Assembly: GCF_963924675.1 (NCBI RefSeq) | Contig: NC_089236.1 | Location: 29,349,319-29,413,318, forward strand | Reading direction: 5' to 3' | Source of the DNA: Phocoena phocoena | Lineage: Eukaryota > Chordata > Mammalia > Artiodactyla > Phocoenidae | DNA: 64,000 nt | The notes under the pieces: generated by a model | Databases searched by the model: none | Seen by the model: the letters and a program-made list of their open reading frames with translations, nothing else | Told to the model about the DNA's origin: nothing | Shown: positions 1 through 11,149 of the stretch, in pieces | Numbering within the stretch: the stretch's first letter is position 1 | How the letters are laid out: every line of letters begins with the position of its first letter | Translations under genes and position numbers: made by a program

Positions 1-205
1 ATGGGACTTGTTTTTTTGTGATGGCACCCCTCCTACCATCTCATTGCACCTTCTCCTTTATCTTTGGATGTGGGGTATCTTTTTTAGTGAGTTTCAGTGT
101 CTTCCTGATGATGATTTTTCAGCAGTTAGTTTTGATTCTGGTGCTCTCACCAGAGGGAGTGAGCACACGTCCTTCTACTCTGTCATCTTGAACCAATCTC
201 CTCTG
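1..205 (-). mobile_element. 5' end of an L1 LINE (5' UTR start), element continues off the left edge
   Basis: Read on the minus strand, this stretch begins near position 205 with 'caagatgacagagtagaagg' and continues with a 'gtgctcactccctct' phrase. This closely resembles the start of the 5' UTR of one class of cetartiodactyl L1 ('aagatggcggagtagaagga' type). The rest of the element would lie left of the window. It differs from the 5' end used by L1-A and L1-C in this window, so it is a different L1 subfamily. An 89-codon open frame here on the plus strand is incidental. Identification is by recalled consensus, not alignment. Confidence 0.6.
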
Positions 206-1145
206 AATATTTCAAACACTCCATTGAGTCTGATGAAGATTCATACTTTAAAAATAAGGGACTTACTTGAGGGTTAGGGTCATGCTTTAAGACTAAGGAT
301 AAAAATGAAATAGAGTCATTCAAAAAAAAGAAAAAAAAAACTAAACCACTGATCAAAAGATCACCAATTATTCAACAGAGAGTAATAATTTCAACTTGAG
401 CTATTAGGTTCCCTGTCAATTAACTATAGCCTTGATGCTAATTTGAATCTAATTTTGCATGCCAACCATGATATCCTTGAAATATATTTTCTTTTCGCTG
501 AAAAGTAATATTTTGAGGATGAATAGATTAGATATTAATATCATGTACATTATTTAAATGCATGTTTTTATATTTTGCTAAATCAGAAAAAAGTAAAATA
601 ACCAGGAGTGTTAATTCTGTATGAAATAGAAAGAAGTATTAATGATATAAATGCCAAAGAGAGAATTAAAAAGAAAATGCTTTTGAGAATGTGCTAAAAA
701 TGTATTATTATTTGAAGGAAAAATATTTGGCTTATGTACACAGTGATATTAATGTCAGCATCTTGAATGACAAGCAGAGCATTTCTTGTTTTTCTTATTA
801 AGAGAGTGAGTAGAATAAACTCTTAACAATAATTATGTTCTTCAAATGAAACCATTATGTAGTTTTTAATATGTGCTTTCTTCATTGTCAAAAGAATGTC
901 CTTGGGAATAAAATGTAATTTATAAATAAAACTATGACTGCTATGATTCCAAAAATTAAGCTGTCCTTCAGGTGTAGGTTAGACACTCTAGTTAGAAGAG
1001 TTATTTTTTGTTATTTCAGGAGTATTTGATCACTTACTAAGGTTGACTGAAATAGTAATAAAGATTTTACAAAAGGCTAAGTTAAAAGTAAATAGAATCT
1101 GGCTTGGGCATTAAACAAATTTTGCTTTCATATCTGGGTGCTTAA
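206..1145. other. Anonymous AT-rich intergenic sequence
   Basis: No coding region, RNA gene or recognisable repeat was found. A short A-rich patch at about 320-340 is the only low-complexity feature. Confidence 0.5.
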
Positions 1146-1380
1146 AATACTGTCATAGAGGACTTCCCTGGTGGCACAGTGGTTGAGAGTCCACCTGCCG
1201 ATGCAGGGGACACAGGTTCGTGCCTAGGTCCGGGAAGCTCCCACATGCCTCGGAGCGGCTGGGCCCGTGAGCCATGGCCACTGAGCCTGCACGTCCAGAC
1301 CCTGTGCTCTGCAATGGGAGAGGCCACAGCAGTGAGAAGCCCACATACTGAAAAAAAAATAATAATAATACTGTCATAGA
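1146..1380 (+). mobile_element. CHR-type tRNA-derived SINE with 14-bp TSD
   Basis: The element body is about 1160-1366. It starts with the tRNA-like head 'gacttccctggtggcacagt' (A-box region), has a B-box-like 'ggttcgtgcc' and the 'gagccatggccactgagcct' body, and ends in an A-rich/ATA tail. The duplication 'aatactgtcataga' is present at 1146-1159 and again at 1367-1380, so both ends are defined. Such SINEs are transcribed by RNA polymerase III from internal promoters and copied by L1 proteins. Short open frames on both strands inside it are by-products of the repeat. Confidence 0.93.
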
Positions 1381-3046
1381 AATCTACCTTTAAAATCAAT
1401 ATCAATATTTTATCAGAAATTTTAAGTATACCCATTTTATATAGAGTTGTTTGTTTCAAAATATTTATTATTTAAATAAAATTACTCAAAACTTATCTTT
1501 GCTTATGGGAATTTAATTTGATAAGCTTAATATCTAAAAAAACAGCATATAAATGTCAATAATCACATTCAAAACAGTTTCATTGAAGGTGGTGGAGTAA
1601 AAAATATCTATACTAAAATATTGATTGGCCTAATTATTTAATTTTCCTTATTATCTAGTTCTGATATGTGGATCTTGTTTTAATGTCTTTTCTGCTTTAA
1701 AACACTGAGTTGTAGAGGTTATTTTCTCTGACAGGATCTCTGAACATCCATTATCAGCAGACACTGAAAAGATTAAAACTGTCATATATAGAAGTGTACA
1801 CTGACAGAAAACTGCTACTTTTGTGTCTAATTTGTTTTGAGAAAGAATTTAATATTATACTGTCCATAATGTTGCTACAGGAGATTTAAATATGGTAGAT
1901 AATTTGAAAGCACTCAGTGTCAATGTTACGTCACCTACCATTTACTGCATATTTAAAGCAAAATGAATGACATATACTCTTCTGAAAGACATTCAATACA
2001 TAGATTCTTTTTTGATAGTAACTTTATCTTGCATGCATTTTTCTTTTTCTGTAATTGATAATATAGCAGAAAATAATTGTGATTTATGGGATAGGCTATA
2101 AAAATTATATCCCAAAATTCTCATCAAATAATTGAACAACATATAAAGGGTTCAAATTTTTTTCATAACTAAAAAAATAACATCTTGCTAAATGTGGCTG
2201 TGTCTTTCTTGTGGATTTATTTAGATCCCATTAACATTATGAATATTGAAAAATAAGTTATTAGAAGAATGAGTGCAAAAATATTGCTCTGGTAATTTGC
2301 ATTTAACTTTTGACTAGTAGATAACTGAAAAATAATGGTATAATTTTAACATGAATGTTTATTTTACTTTTCTTGGTCAATAAATATATTCTGAAATAAG
2401 CAGAATAACTAACCCATGTGAATCCAAAATCAAATGAAAAACTTTAAATAATAGTTCAGATTTTCAAGTTTAATTTTGACTAGGATGTCCCTGAGTGTGT
2501 GTTTTATTATATTGGGGGATCTCAGAACTTTTGACTTCATCTTTCTTGTCTTTCAAAAATTTTATAACAATCTTATCTATTCCTTTAATTAAATAAAACA
2601 TATGCCCCATCCTCTCTGTCTCTCATCTTTCTCAACTTTCAATTATATGTGTGCTGGATCATTTGGTATCATCCAGTAGCTAGATGACATCCAGGAACTA
2701 GATGACAGCACTCTTCATGGTGTAATGGTAGTAAAAGTTTGATTGGAAATATAGAATTTATTTTCTTAAATAGAGAGAAACATGAACACTGAATTAAAAA
2801 ATAGAAAAAGTTTAAGTGACACTTTCAGTGTCTAATACTATGCATTAAAATATGTTAATCAAAGATAATTAAACATGCACAGAAACCTGACATGTAGCCA
2901 CTTTCAGAAAAAGATTTTGAGAAAATACTCTCACTCCTTCCTAGATAAAGTAGAAAAGTCATTTATTATAAAGAATGTCAGAAAACAATCACAATCCATT
3001 CAACAAATTATAAATTAATGGTGTATAGTATAATATAATTAAAAAT
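1381..3046. other. Anonymous AT-rich intergenic sequence
   Basis: No gene or confident repeat was seen. At about 2660-2707 the phrase 'agctagatgaca' recurs imperfectly as 'aactagatgaca', a minor local duplication. Confidence 0.5.
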
Positions 3047-3271
3047 TTATACCTGGGCTTCCCTGGTGGTGTAGTAATTGAGAGTCTGTCTGCCAATGCA
3101 GGGGACTCAGGTTCATGACCTAGTCTGGGAGGATCCCACATGCCGTGGAGTGGCTGGGCCCATGAGCCATGGTCGCTGAGCCTGCACATCCGGAGCCTGT
3201 GCTCCGCAATGGGAGAGGCCACAACAGTGAGAGGCCTGTGCAAAACAAACAAACAAACAAAACTTATACCT
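3047..3271 (+). mobile_element. CHR-type SINE with 8-bp TSD
   Basis: The body is about 3055-3263, beginning 'gggcttccctggtggtgtag' and carrying the complete tRNA-derived and tRNA-unrelated parts. The tail is (CAAA)n rather than pure A. 'ttatacct' flanks it at 3047-3054 and 3264-3271. Several CpG positions of the family are mutated to TG or CA, so it is older than the copy at 40443-40662. Confidence 0.92.
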
Positions 3272-3310
3272 TGTAAGCCATTAAACCTTGAACTATAGGT
3301 TGCCAAAATT

Positions 3311-3313
<3 letters not shown>

Positions 3314-3352
<39 letters not shown>
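3314..3352. repeat. (CA)n microsatellite
   Basis: Uninterrupted AC dinucleotide run of about 19 units. It is likely length-polymorphic. Confidence 0.97.
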
Positions 3353-3354
<2 letters not shown>

Positions 3355-4509
3355 AACACACCCATACTCAAAATTTCAGCCACCCTAACTTCTGGCAATG
3401 CCATCTGACATCAAGAGTAAAAATGTGAACTGCTATGAGGTTAAAAAAATGGATTATGATAGGTAAGATGAAATTACTGTATTTCTAAGGTGACAAGTAA
3501 TGGTTCTTCAGGGAAATTGCTCACTGCAAAACACTAAAGTTCTCTTTATTGGCTTATTCCCAGAGTAGCAACCATTTGCCACTGGTCAAGAACAAAGTCA
3601 AAGAGACATATGAATGTGATTGGGAGAGTGTAACAGAGTGACACTTAGTTCCCAAGTTTTGACTGAAGGAGTAGAAAGTGATCTTAGACATGAGACAGTG
3701 ATTCTCAGAAGACTTATTTCAGTTGAATCACAAAAAGTGTTAATAAAGCATATATAAGAACTATCTAGAAATATAAGGTATCTTATAAATTATGCTCTAT
3801 TTGAAATTAATATTTAAGACCACTAGTCTTCTAATAGTTATGTATTGTTTATTAGGTTGGCTATATTTACCTTGTTCATCAAACAAAATTTGCATTATTT
3901 CTTGTATTGAGTACTCTTAATTGTTTTTGCTTTAATGTTACTTTGGTGTTTGTCTTTTCTTTGGGTCTCCCCTTTCCCCCATTCAATTAACATTTAATGT
4001 GCTTTGATTGATTTTTTTATCCACTATCCATTTTCAACTATGATTCATTTACCCAACATTATTGTCCAACATTACTGTGAGAAATAAATTTAAAAATCTA
4101 TTTAAAAACGTAAAATCAAGTTAAATCAAGATATTCTTAGAAAGAAAATGCCCATATCAATATGACAAATATATTGGACAGCTGATCAGAGCTTGAATGA
4201 GAAAGGAGCCAAGGGATTAAAATAGTTCTCATTCCTTTTCAAATAAAATAATCAGTTTACTGTATATTTGGTAATTATCAAAAGGGAGAAATATGTTGTT
4301 TTTAGTAAAATATTCACTATCTAAACCCTGCAGTTGATTCCAAATACAAATGATCACAAGCAATGAAGAGGAGATTGAGTATGAGACAGAGCTTCTCAGT
4401 AATCCATGGAAAACCTATTACATTTGTAGTTAATTGTTTTTGGTATAATGTTTGTCTACGTTTCTGTTTTTTAAACATAATTTTCCTGTTTTTGTCGTTG
4501 TTGTTTTTC
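3353..4509. other. Anonymous AT-rich intergenic sequence
   Basis: No gene was recognised. A 13-base match to the end of a mariner-like repeat near 3853 is too short to call. Confidence 0.5.
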
Positions 4510-4612
4510 AGCTGTGTGCTTACAGGATCCTTGTTCCCTGACCAGGGATTGAACCTGGGCCACCACAGTGAAAGCGCTGAGTCCTAAGCACTGGACCGCT
4601 AGGGAATTCCCA
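4510..4612 (-). mobile_element. tRNA-derived SINE fragment (CHR-related, 'gggaattccctagcggtcca' head)
   Basis: On the minus strand the sequence reads 'gggaattccctagcggtcca', then a 'ggttcaatccctgg' B-box-like motif, and ends soon after. This is the other common cetacean/ruminant tRNA-derived SINE head. It contains only the tRNA-like portion (about 100 bp). A T-rich stretch lies at 4485-4508 on the plus strand where the element's A tail would be. No clear TSD was found. Confidence 0.78.
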
Positions 4613-5450
4613 AAAGCCTGGTTTTAATACAAAGGATCATTTTATTTATTTTGTTTCATCATTTATTTATTTATTTTCATCTACACAATTTGGAATTATG
4701 CAATAACCTACTTTTTAAGTAATAAGCTCATATAAAATGGAAGCTTAGTTCATAAGATAAAATTTAAATGCATGCCATTAATTTCTAAACAAACATAAAT
4801 AAATAGCAGCAAGGAAATGATTTATACCTATATTTTCATTTTTCATTATGAAAACTATATCAAAACATAACCTTCTTTTACTTGTGGTTTCTAAGATATA
4901 GATTACCTCTAGTTTTAGTTACTTAGACTATGCTAGGGTGTATAGAGTCTTTGCCAATCTTTTGTTAAGATGAAACCCAAATTAAAAGGAGTGAAGCTCC
5001 AAAAATATTTTTCAAATTGTGACAGAAAAAGAGATAAGCTGCCCTGACCCTCCTTCAAGCAAAGACTTGATGTTCTCTTGCAGGGAGTATGATCAGAAGA
5101 CAGCCTCCATCTGTATGTTGCTTCAGGATTTGCCTCAGTTGCCTGGAGTCATACCCTTCCAGAAAGAACCCATATTCCATGATGGAACAAGGTAGGAATA
5201 AAAGCACAGCCATTTCCATTCAATGTGGGATAATTCCAATAGACAATATTTCCTCAAAAATTTCTTACTTGGATAACTGAAGTTTTGTTCCACAGAATCT
5301 CAGTTCATCTTCTTTATTTAACTAATATTACTTCTTTCTCTTACCCTTCATAGACCTCATTCCCTAATAAATATCTTGCAATCCAAACTCTATCACAGTG
5401 AGTACTTTTGAAAAACTCAACATATAATTGGAATAATGTGAACTTTTAAA
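4613..5450. other. Anonymous intergenic sequence
   Basis: No repeat was identified. A 63-codon open frame at 5089-5280 has no recognisable motif and no supporting context. Confidence 0.5.
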
Positions 5451-7070
5451 AAAATGAAGTACAATTGATTTACGATATTATATTATTTTCAAGTGTACAA
5501 CATAGTGATTCAATACTACAAAATAATGGCTATATTTCCCTATGCTGTACAATATATCCTTGTTTATCTATTTTATACATAGTAGTTTGCACCTCTTAAT
5601 CCTATATTCCTTCTCATCCCTTCCTCCTTCTCTCTCCCAACTGATAATCACTAGTTTGTTCTCTATATCTGTGAGTCTGTTTCTATTTTGTTATATACAT
5701 TCATTTATATTGTTTTTTAGATTTCACATATAAGTGATAATACAGAGTATTTGTCTTTCTCTCTGTGACTTGTTTCACTAAGCATAATACTCTCTAAGTC
5801 CATCCATGTTATTGCAAGTAGCAGATTTCATTCATTTTTATGGCTGAGTAACATTCCATTGAATACATATAACACATCTTCTTTATCCATTTATCTATTG
5901 AGGGCACTTATGTTGTTTCCATATCTTGACTATTATAAATAATTCTTCTATGAACATTGAAGGACATGTATCTTTTCAAATTAGGGTTTTCATTTTCTTC
6001 ATATATATATTTAGCATAGTACTGGCAGGAAAACAACACATAGATCAATGGAAGAGAACTCAGAAATAAACCCACAGACTTATGTTCAATTAATCTACAA
6101 CTAAGGAGGGAAAAATATACAGTGGAGAAAAAGCAGTTGCTTCAATAAGTAGTGTTAGGAAAACTGGACAGCTAGATGTCAAAGAATGAGATTAGAATAT
6201 TTCCTCACACCATACACAAAAATAAACTAAAAATGGATTAAAGGGCTTCCCTGGTGGTGCAGTGGTTGAGAGCCCACCTGCCGATGCAGGGGACATGGGT
6301 TCCTGCCCCAGTCTGGGAGGATCCCACGTGCCACAGAGCGGCTGGGCTCGTGAGCCATGGCCACTGAGCCTGTGCGTCTGGATCCTGTGCTCCACAGCAG
6401 GAGAAGCTACAACAGTGAGAGGCCCATGTACTGCAAAAAAAAAAAAAAAAAAAAAAAAAAAAGATTAAAGACCTGAATGTAGGAGCTGAAATCATAAAAC
6501 TCCTAGAAAAGAAATAGGCAGAACACTCTTTGATGTAAATTGTAGCAGTAGCTTTTTGGATCAGTCTCCTAAGGCAGAAGAAAGAAAAGTCAAAATAAAC
6601 AAATAGGATCTAATTAATTTAAAATGTTTTGCACAGCTAAGGATACCATGGACAAATGAAAACGTAAACAACTGAATGGAATAAAATATTTATAAATTAT
6701 ATGACTGATAAAAGGTTAACATCCCAAATATATAAACAGATCATGCAACACAATAACAAAAAACAAAGAAAGAAATAAACAGCCCAATTATAAAATGGGC
6801 AAAATACCTGAATAGACTTTTTTCAGAGAATATATACAGATGGTCAACAGGCATATGAAGATATGTTCAACACTGCTAATCATCAGTGAAATGCAAATCA
6901 GCACAATGAGATTTCACCTCACATCTGTCAGAATGGCTATCATCAAAAAGTCCACAAATGCAAATGTTGGAAAGGATGTGGAGAAGAGGGAACCCTTGTA
7001 CAATGTTGCTGGGAATGTAAGTTTGTGCAAAACAATATGGAGGTTTTTCAAAAAAATAAAAATAAAACTA
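5451..7070 (-). mobile_element. 5'-inverted (twin-primed) L1 fragment, interrupted by a SINE
   Basis: From 5451 to about 6010 the sequence is the 3' UTR and ORF2 C-terminus of an old L1 on the minus strand. From about 6012 to 7070 it is ORF2 sequence on the plus strand, corresponding to the stretch of L1-A from about 17045 to 17875. The two parts cover adjacent, essentially non-overlapping parts of ORF2 and meet at about 6004-6015. An inverted 5' part followed by a sense 3' part is the classic product of twin priming during L1 insertion. The CHR SINE at 6244-6462 landed later inside the inverted half. The A tail at the left end is eroded. Possible degenerate TSD ends ('aatgtg') occur at both flanks but are weak. 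Confidence 0.85.
6236..6470 (+). mobile_element. CHR-type SINE inside the inverted L1, with TSD
   Basis: The body is about 6244-6435 with an uninterrupted A tail of about 27 bases at 6436-6462. 'gattaaag' flanks it at 6236-6243 and 6463-6470. Removing the SINE restores the L1 phrase 'aaaatggattaaagacctga', which proves that the SINE came second. T runs on the opposite strand produce spurious poly-Phe frames. Confidence 0.95.
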
Positions 7071-7265
7071 TTACAATGTGCATGGTTTTATTTGTTGCAA
7101 GGTCTTTTTGATGCCAGGTCTAAGCCACTTTTCTAGCTTTATGTCTATATCTGATGATTAAAGTCTCTTTGGAACCTCTGTGCTGTCCTTTATGTACTTT
7201 GTAATGTATTGATAGAGTACACTCCCACACCCAGTGAATCCTCTATACAAGTGCATAGACAAAGA

Positions 7266-7314
<49 letters not shown>

Positions 7315-8191
7315 CCCTTCTCTTATTCCCAGTATGGTGTCTTCCTAAACTCTCTAAATAAATGCCTTTGTATATTGCCCTGTAAGTAAGCAGTTACACA
7401 AGCAAAAATTTGCACTGGATGAAAAACATATTTGTTTACTTAGCTGTAGTATATTTGTGCTAGTTTGCTATATCAGTTTGAATTATTTCAGTTACAATCA
7501 TTGCATAATATTTTAAAGCTAGTGGTGGAGTCGAAATAAATAAATAGGATGATATTTGTTTTCTTATCAAGGATACTTGTTTTCTTTTACCAAAGTAGAA
7601 TGTGGCTCTGTGTGCATTAATAGAAACCCTTGCATCACTTTCTAAAATAATAATTTTAATTTGCTTTTGTTATTAAAATGTTTTAAAATGTCTGGTTATT
7701 TAAACTATTCATGGAGATTTTTCCTCAAATGTAGTAGATTAATCTTAAATTTAAATCCCTGGTATATACTGGACTGTTTCTTAAATTCACCAACTATAAA
7801 AGTTATGCACTTCGTAAATAAAGTACTTTTTCTTTCTAGATTCAGTAATTATATTTATTTCCTCAAATAAAAATTTCTGTTATTTCATGTAGTTTTAAAT
7901 ATTTTTAAATATATGTTTAATAAATACATAATATATAAATTTATGTTATGTACTGTGAAATATCACAGTATCTTCAAATGTGTCTCTTGGAGGTGTTGCA
8001 GATATTTAGTTCCCCAAAAGGGAGAATAAAGAGATGGATATGAGAGAACAGTAACAATTTTAAAGTCATAAGTGTGTATTTAACAATTACTAGAGAGAAA
8101 ATATTCACAGAATTTTCTCTAATGTAGGGCAAGTCCTATTATAATGAATACCATGAGGATTCCAAATGTTTTTTTTTGTGTGTGAGGAATA
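7071..8191. other. Anonymous AT-rich sequence
   Basis: No gene or interspersed repeat was recognised apart from the (GA)n tract at 7270-7312. Confidence 0.5.
7270..7312. repeat. (GA)n microsatellite
   Basis: Uninterrupted AG dinucleotide run of about 21 units. Confidence 0.97.
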
Positions 8192-8445
8192 CTGTATTAG
8201 TTATTTTTCTTTTTTTTTTTTCTTTTCTTTTTTTCTTTTTTTGCTGTATGCAGGCCTCTCACTTTTGTGGCCTCTCCCATTGCGGAGCACAGGCTCCGGA
8301 CGTGCAGGCTCAGCAGCCATGGCTCACGGGCCTAGCAGCTCCATGGCATGTGAGATCTTCCTGGACCGGGGCACGAACCCAAGTCCCCTGCATTGGCAGG
8401 CAGACTCTCAACCACTGCGCCACCAGGGAAGTCCCTGTATTAGTT
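8192..8445 (-). mobile_element. CHR-type SINE with 11-bp TSD
   Basis: Minus-strand element. Its A tail shows as the T-rich stretch 8203-8241, and its head ends at about 8434 ('gggacttccctggtggcgca' on the minus strand). 'ctgtattagtt' flanks it at 8192-8202 and 8435-8445. The 108- and 120-codon frames across it on the plus strand are repeat-derived. Confidence 0.94.
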
Positions 8446-9196
8446 CTTTGCAACAAGTACAAATCATTCTCTCAAGAAGTGTCATCAAGTAAAATATGTG
8501 TCTTTTCTCCAAGTGTCCTGGTAGTTCACAGAAAGTAACAAATTAAGAAATTCAGAAATGAAAAAGTATTCTATGCAGCAGTGGCATACCAATGGGAGGG
8601 AGTAATGAGGCAGAGGTCTGCCCCACTGAGGAGGAGTATCCTATCTTTCACATTATTTAGAATTATTGGTATCCATATGTAAAAGCCAGACCTATGTTCA
8701 GTGTGTCTACTGAAAAGAAATGCACAACTTAAAAGCTGAGAATTATGTTTTACTCAGTGGACTTGCTGAGAATATAAGCCCAGGAAGCAGCATCTCAGAG
8801 AGCTCTGCTCCGAAAGAGTAAGGGAGAGCCAGGATATACAGGTGTTCATATAGTCCAACATCAAAAATTACTGCTGATTACAGAAAACCAGACCTCTGAA
8901 TTAATGAATTTAGTGCTTTTCTCTATATGGGAAGATACAAGAAGCTGGGCGCATTAAAATCATTCCTTTGATATGCACCTTAACTATCTTGGTCCAATGT
9001 CCTGTTTTTCTCTATCCTCAATCCCCTCAGGGTGCACAGTCAAGGGTGGCTGCAGTGGCTCAAGGCTTGATTGTCACGACATCTTATTTACTGATATCAC
9101 AGGTGACATTTTTCGTCCACAAGTACATGATTGTTTTTAAATGTTTACACACAGGACTGTTGGTGGTATTTCGTATCACTCAATTTAAGTTGCTTA
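8446..9196. other. Anonymous intergenic sequence
   Basis: No gene or identified repeat. Around 9014-9070 there is a less AT-rich patch with no recognisable motif. Confidence 0.45.
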
Positions 9197-9262
9197 TCTG
9201 GGGAATTCCCTGGTGAGCCACTGGTTAGGACTCCATGCATTCACTGCCAAAGCGTGGGTTCA
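9197..9262 (+). mobile_element. Short tRNA-derived SINE fragment
   Basis: Contains the head 'ggggaattccctggtgagcc', 'actggttaggactcc' and a degenerate B box ending 'gggttcaat'. Only about 65 bp of the tRNA-like part remain. Same family as the copy at 4510-4612. Confidence 0.75.
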
Positions 9263-11149
9263 ATATTGCAAAAATCTGGAATTATTATGTAAGAAATTAA
9301 TGAACAATGATCCAAAAGAAAAAGATTGTGCATTTTATGAGGAATGTTTCAATAGTCTGGGATGTTTGAACCAGATAATAGATAATTGGTATATATTCTT
9401 CAAATATCCAATAGGCTATGCTATTAAAAGTGGGAGAATGTGGAATAGAGAAAGAAAGGAAGAAAAGCATTACTATTTCTCTAAATCATCAGGTATTTTA
9501 ACATTCTTCATCTCATTTAAGTATTTTAGTGAAAGCTCTGAGGCAACGTTTTCTCCATTTTTCAGATGAAGAAAATAAGGTTATATAGAATATATAACCT
9601 TAAATAATAATAAACAAAAGCCAAATAGGTCAGATTCCAATTTGACATAAAGAAGGAATTTTTTAAAAAAGGTAATGGGTGAAATACCTGATTAAATCTG
9701 ACAAAGACTGGAGATACTTCATCAGGAACTATATTCAGGATTATAATCATAATATCTGGGTTTTAAGACCCATTGCAACTCTGAGATTTTTAGGTTTTAT
9801 GGAAAAAGAAAACTGACTGACTGAATACCATATGGTATATGAGATATCTTCCTTATAACAGTATATTTTTAAGCACTGTATTAGTCAGGGAACAACCAAG
9901 AAATTGGAAATACACTTAAACATTTATGCCTAAGGAATTTCATGCAGGGAATTAGTTACATAACTGATCAAGGGCATGAAAATTCAAACTGGATGTGATG
10001 AATTATTCTAGAAAATAGTAACAGAAAGAAAAAAAATCTTCTAGGCTGGAGAAAGCAGCGTTATTTGAAACCAGAGAAAAAGAGCACTGACAGGAGGCTC
10101 AATTTACTACAAGAGATTCTGCCCAAGAGACGGACAGAGAGAGAGAGAGAATGAAAAATCTAGACTGCTCCTTTCTTTCTTCTGCCTTCCAGGTTCTATG
10201 ATGCCCCTCTCTGCTTGGCCAAATACTTGACTGACCTGGAAGATTTGACAATTTGCCTTCAGTGATCAACATTCCAGTGTTCCAGAGCAAGCAGAGAAAG
10301 ATGAGGAACAAACCTTGGGGGAATCAGACCCAAACCTGAGTCATTAGATGGATGTTGTGTTGCTTTTGGAAAGCAGCTAAGAACGATCTTGAATGAGTCA
10401 CTTACTAGGCATGACCCTATGTCTTTATTTTTGAAATAGAAAGCTTTACTATCAGAGAAGCAAAAACTGTCCAATTACACTTTTATGCATATTTCTTTGT
10501 GTTTGGATGGGAAAAATAAGTAGAGAAAAGATCTTAGTATAGCCTAGTTTTTCAAATGCTCTTTGCTACATAGTGATTTCATTACAATGAAAAATGGTTT
10601 TGATCTATCATCACTTTAAAATGAAATTGATTCAGGGAGGCAAATAAAGTTTGCATTTATCCAGGTTACTAGGGGAATATTAGTTTTCTTAGACATTTAA
10701 TTCGGAAGTAATGAGTGCAGAACTGGAGTGTTACACTGATACTTTCTTTTCCTGTTTATCATTCACCTGTCTTTCTCATTTGACTTGATGTGAATTCTCT
10801 GCCTTCTAATGTGTAAAACCTTGCAGCAAAGCAAGAATGAACCTGTTGTGGATAGTATAAAAGTAAAAGGAATCATGGAAAGAAATGATTTCTCAAAAAT
10901 GATATTGCAATCTTTAAATTTTTTTTACAAATAAGGTTTTAAAATGAGGAAGAATAGAATGCTAGTTTAGGAAACTGTGAAAGTAAAAGGATTGTAAGTC
11001 ATATTATTCATCTATCAAAATTTTATAGTGTCCCAACCTGAGGGAAAAGGAAATTTTCTTTGAGACAAATTGTAAATGTAGCTATAAAAAAGTAACATAT
11101 GCCCCAGGTGGTAGAGATTTAGAAAACTATGTAATGATAAAGAAAGGGG
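9263..11149. other. Anonymous intergenic sequence
   Basis: No gene was recognised. 9530-9575 has a weak L2/MIR-like phrase ('cagatgaagaaaataagg'). 9885-9900 contains 'tattagtcaggg', seen at the start of some dispersed mammalian repeats, but it is too short to assign. A short GA run lies at 10134-10152. Confidence 0.45.

Noticed and set aside
8..277. An 89-codon open frame at the left edge as a gene
   Set aside because: It is antisense to an L1 5' UTR start and shows no protein motif.
1153..1459. Cys/Arg/Gly-rich peptides at each CHR SINE (also near 6192-6495, 8166-8538, 28065-28438, 40459-40668)
   Set aside because: The same peptides recur at every SINE because they are translations of the repeat; they are not genes.
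2660..2710. A tandem repeat around 'agctagatgaca'
   Set aside because: Only two imperfect copies of about 12 bp; no larger structure.
3845..3862. A mariner-type or MADE1-like element at 'ttattaggttgg'
   Set aside because: Only about 13 bases match the terminal sequence; the next bases diverge and no matching inverted end was seen.
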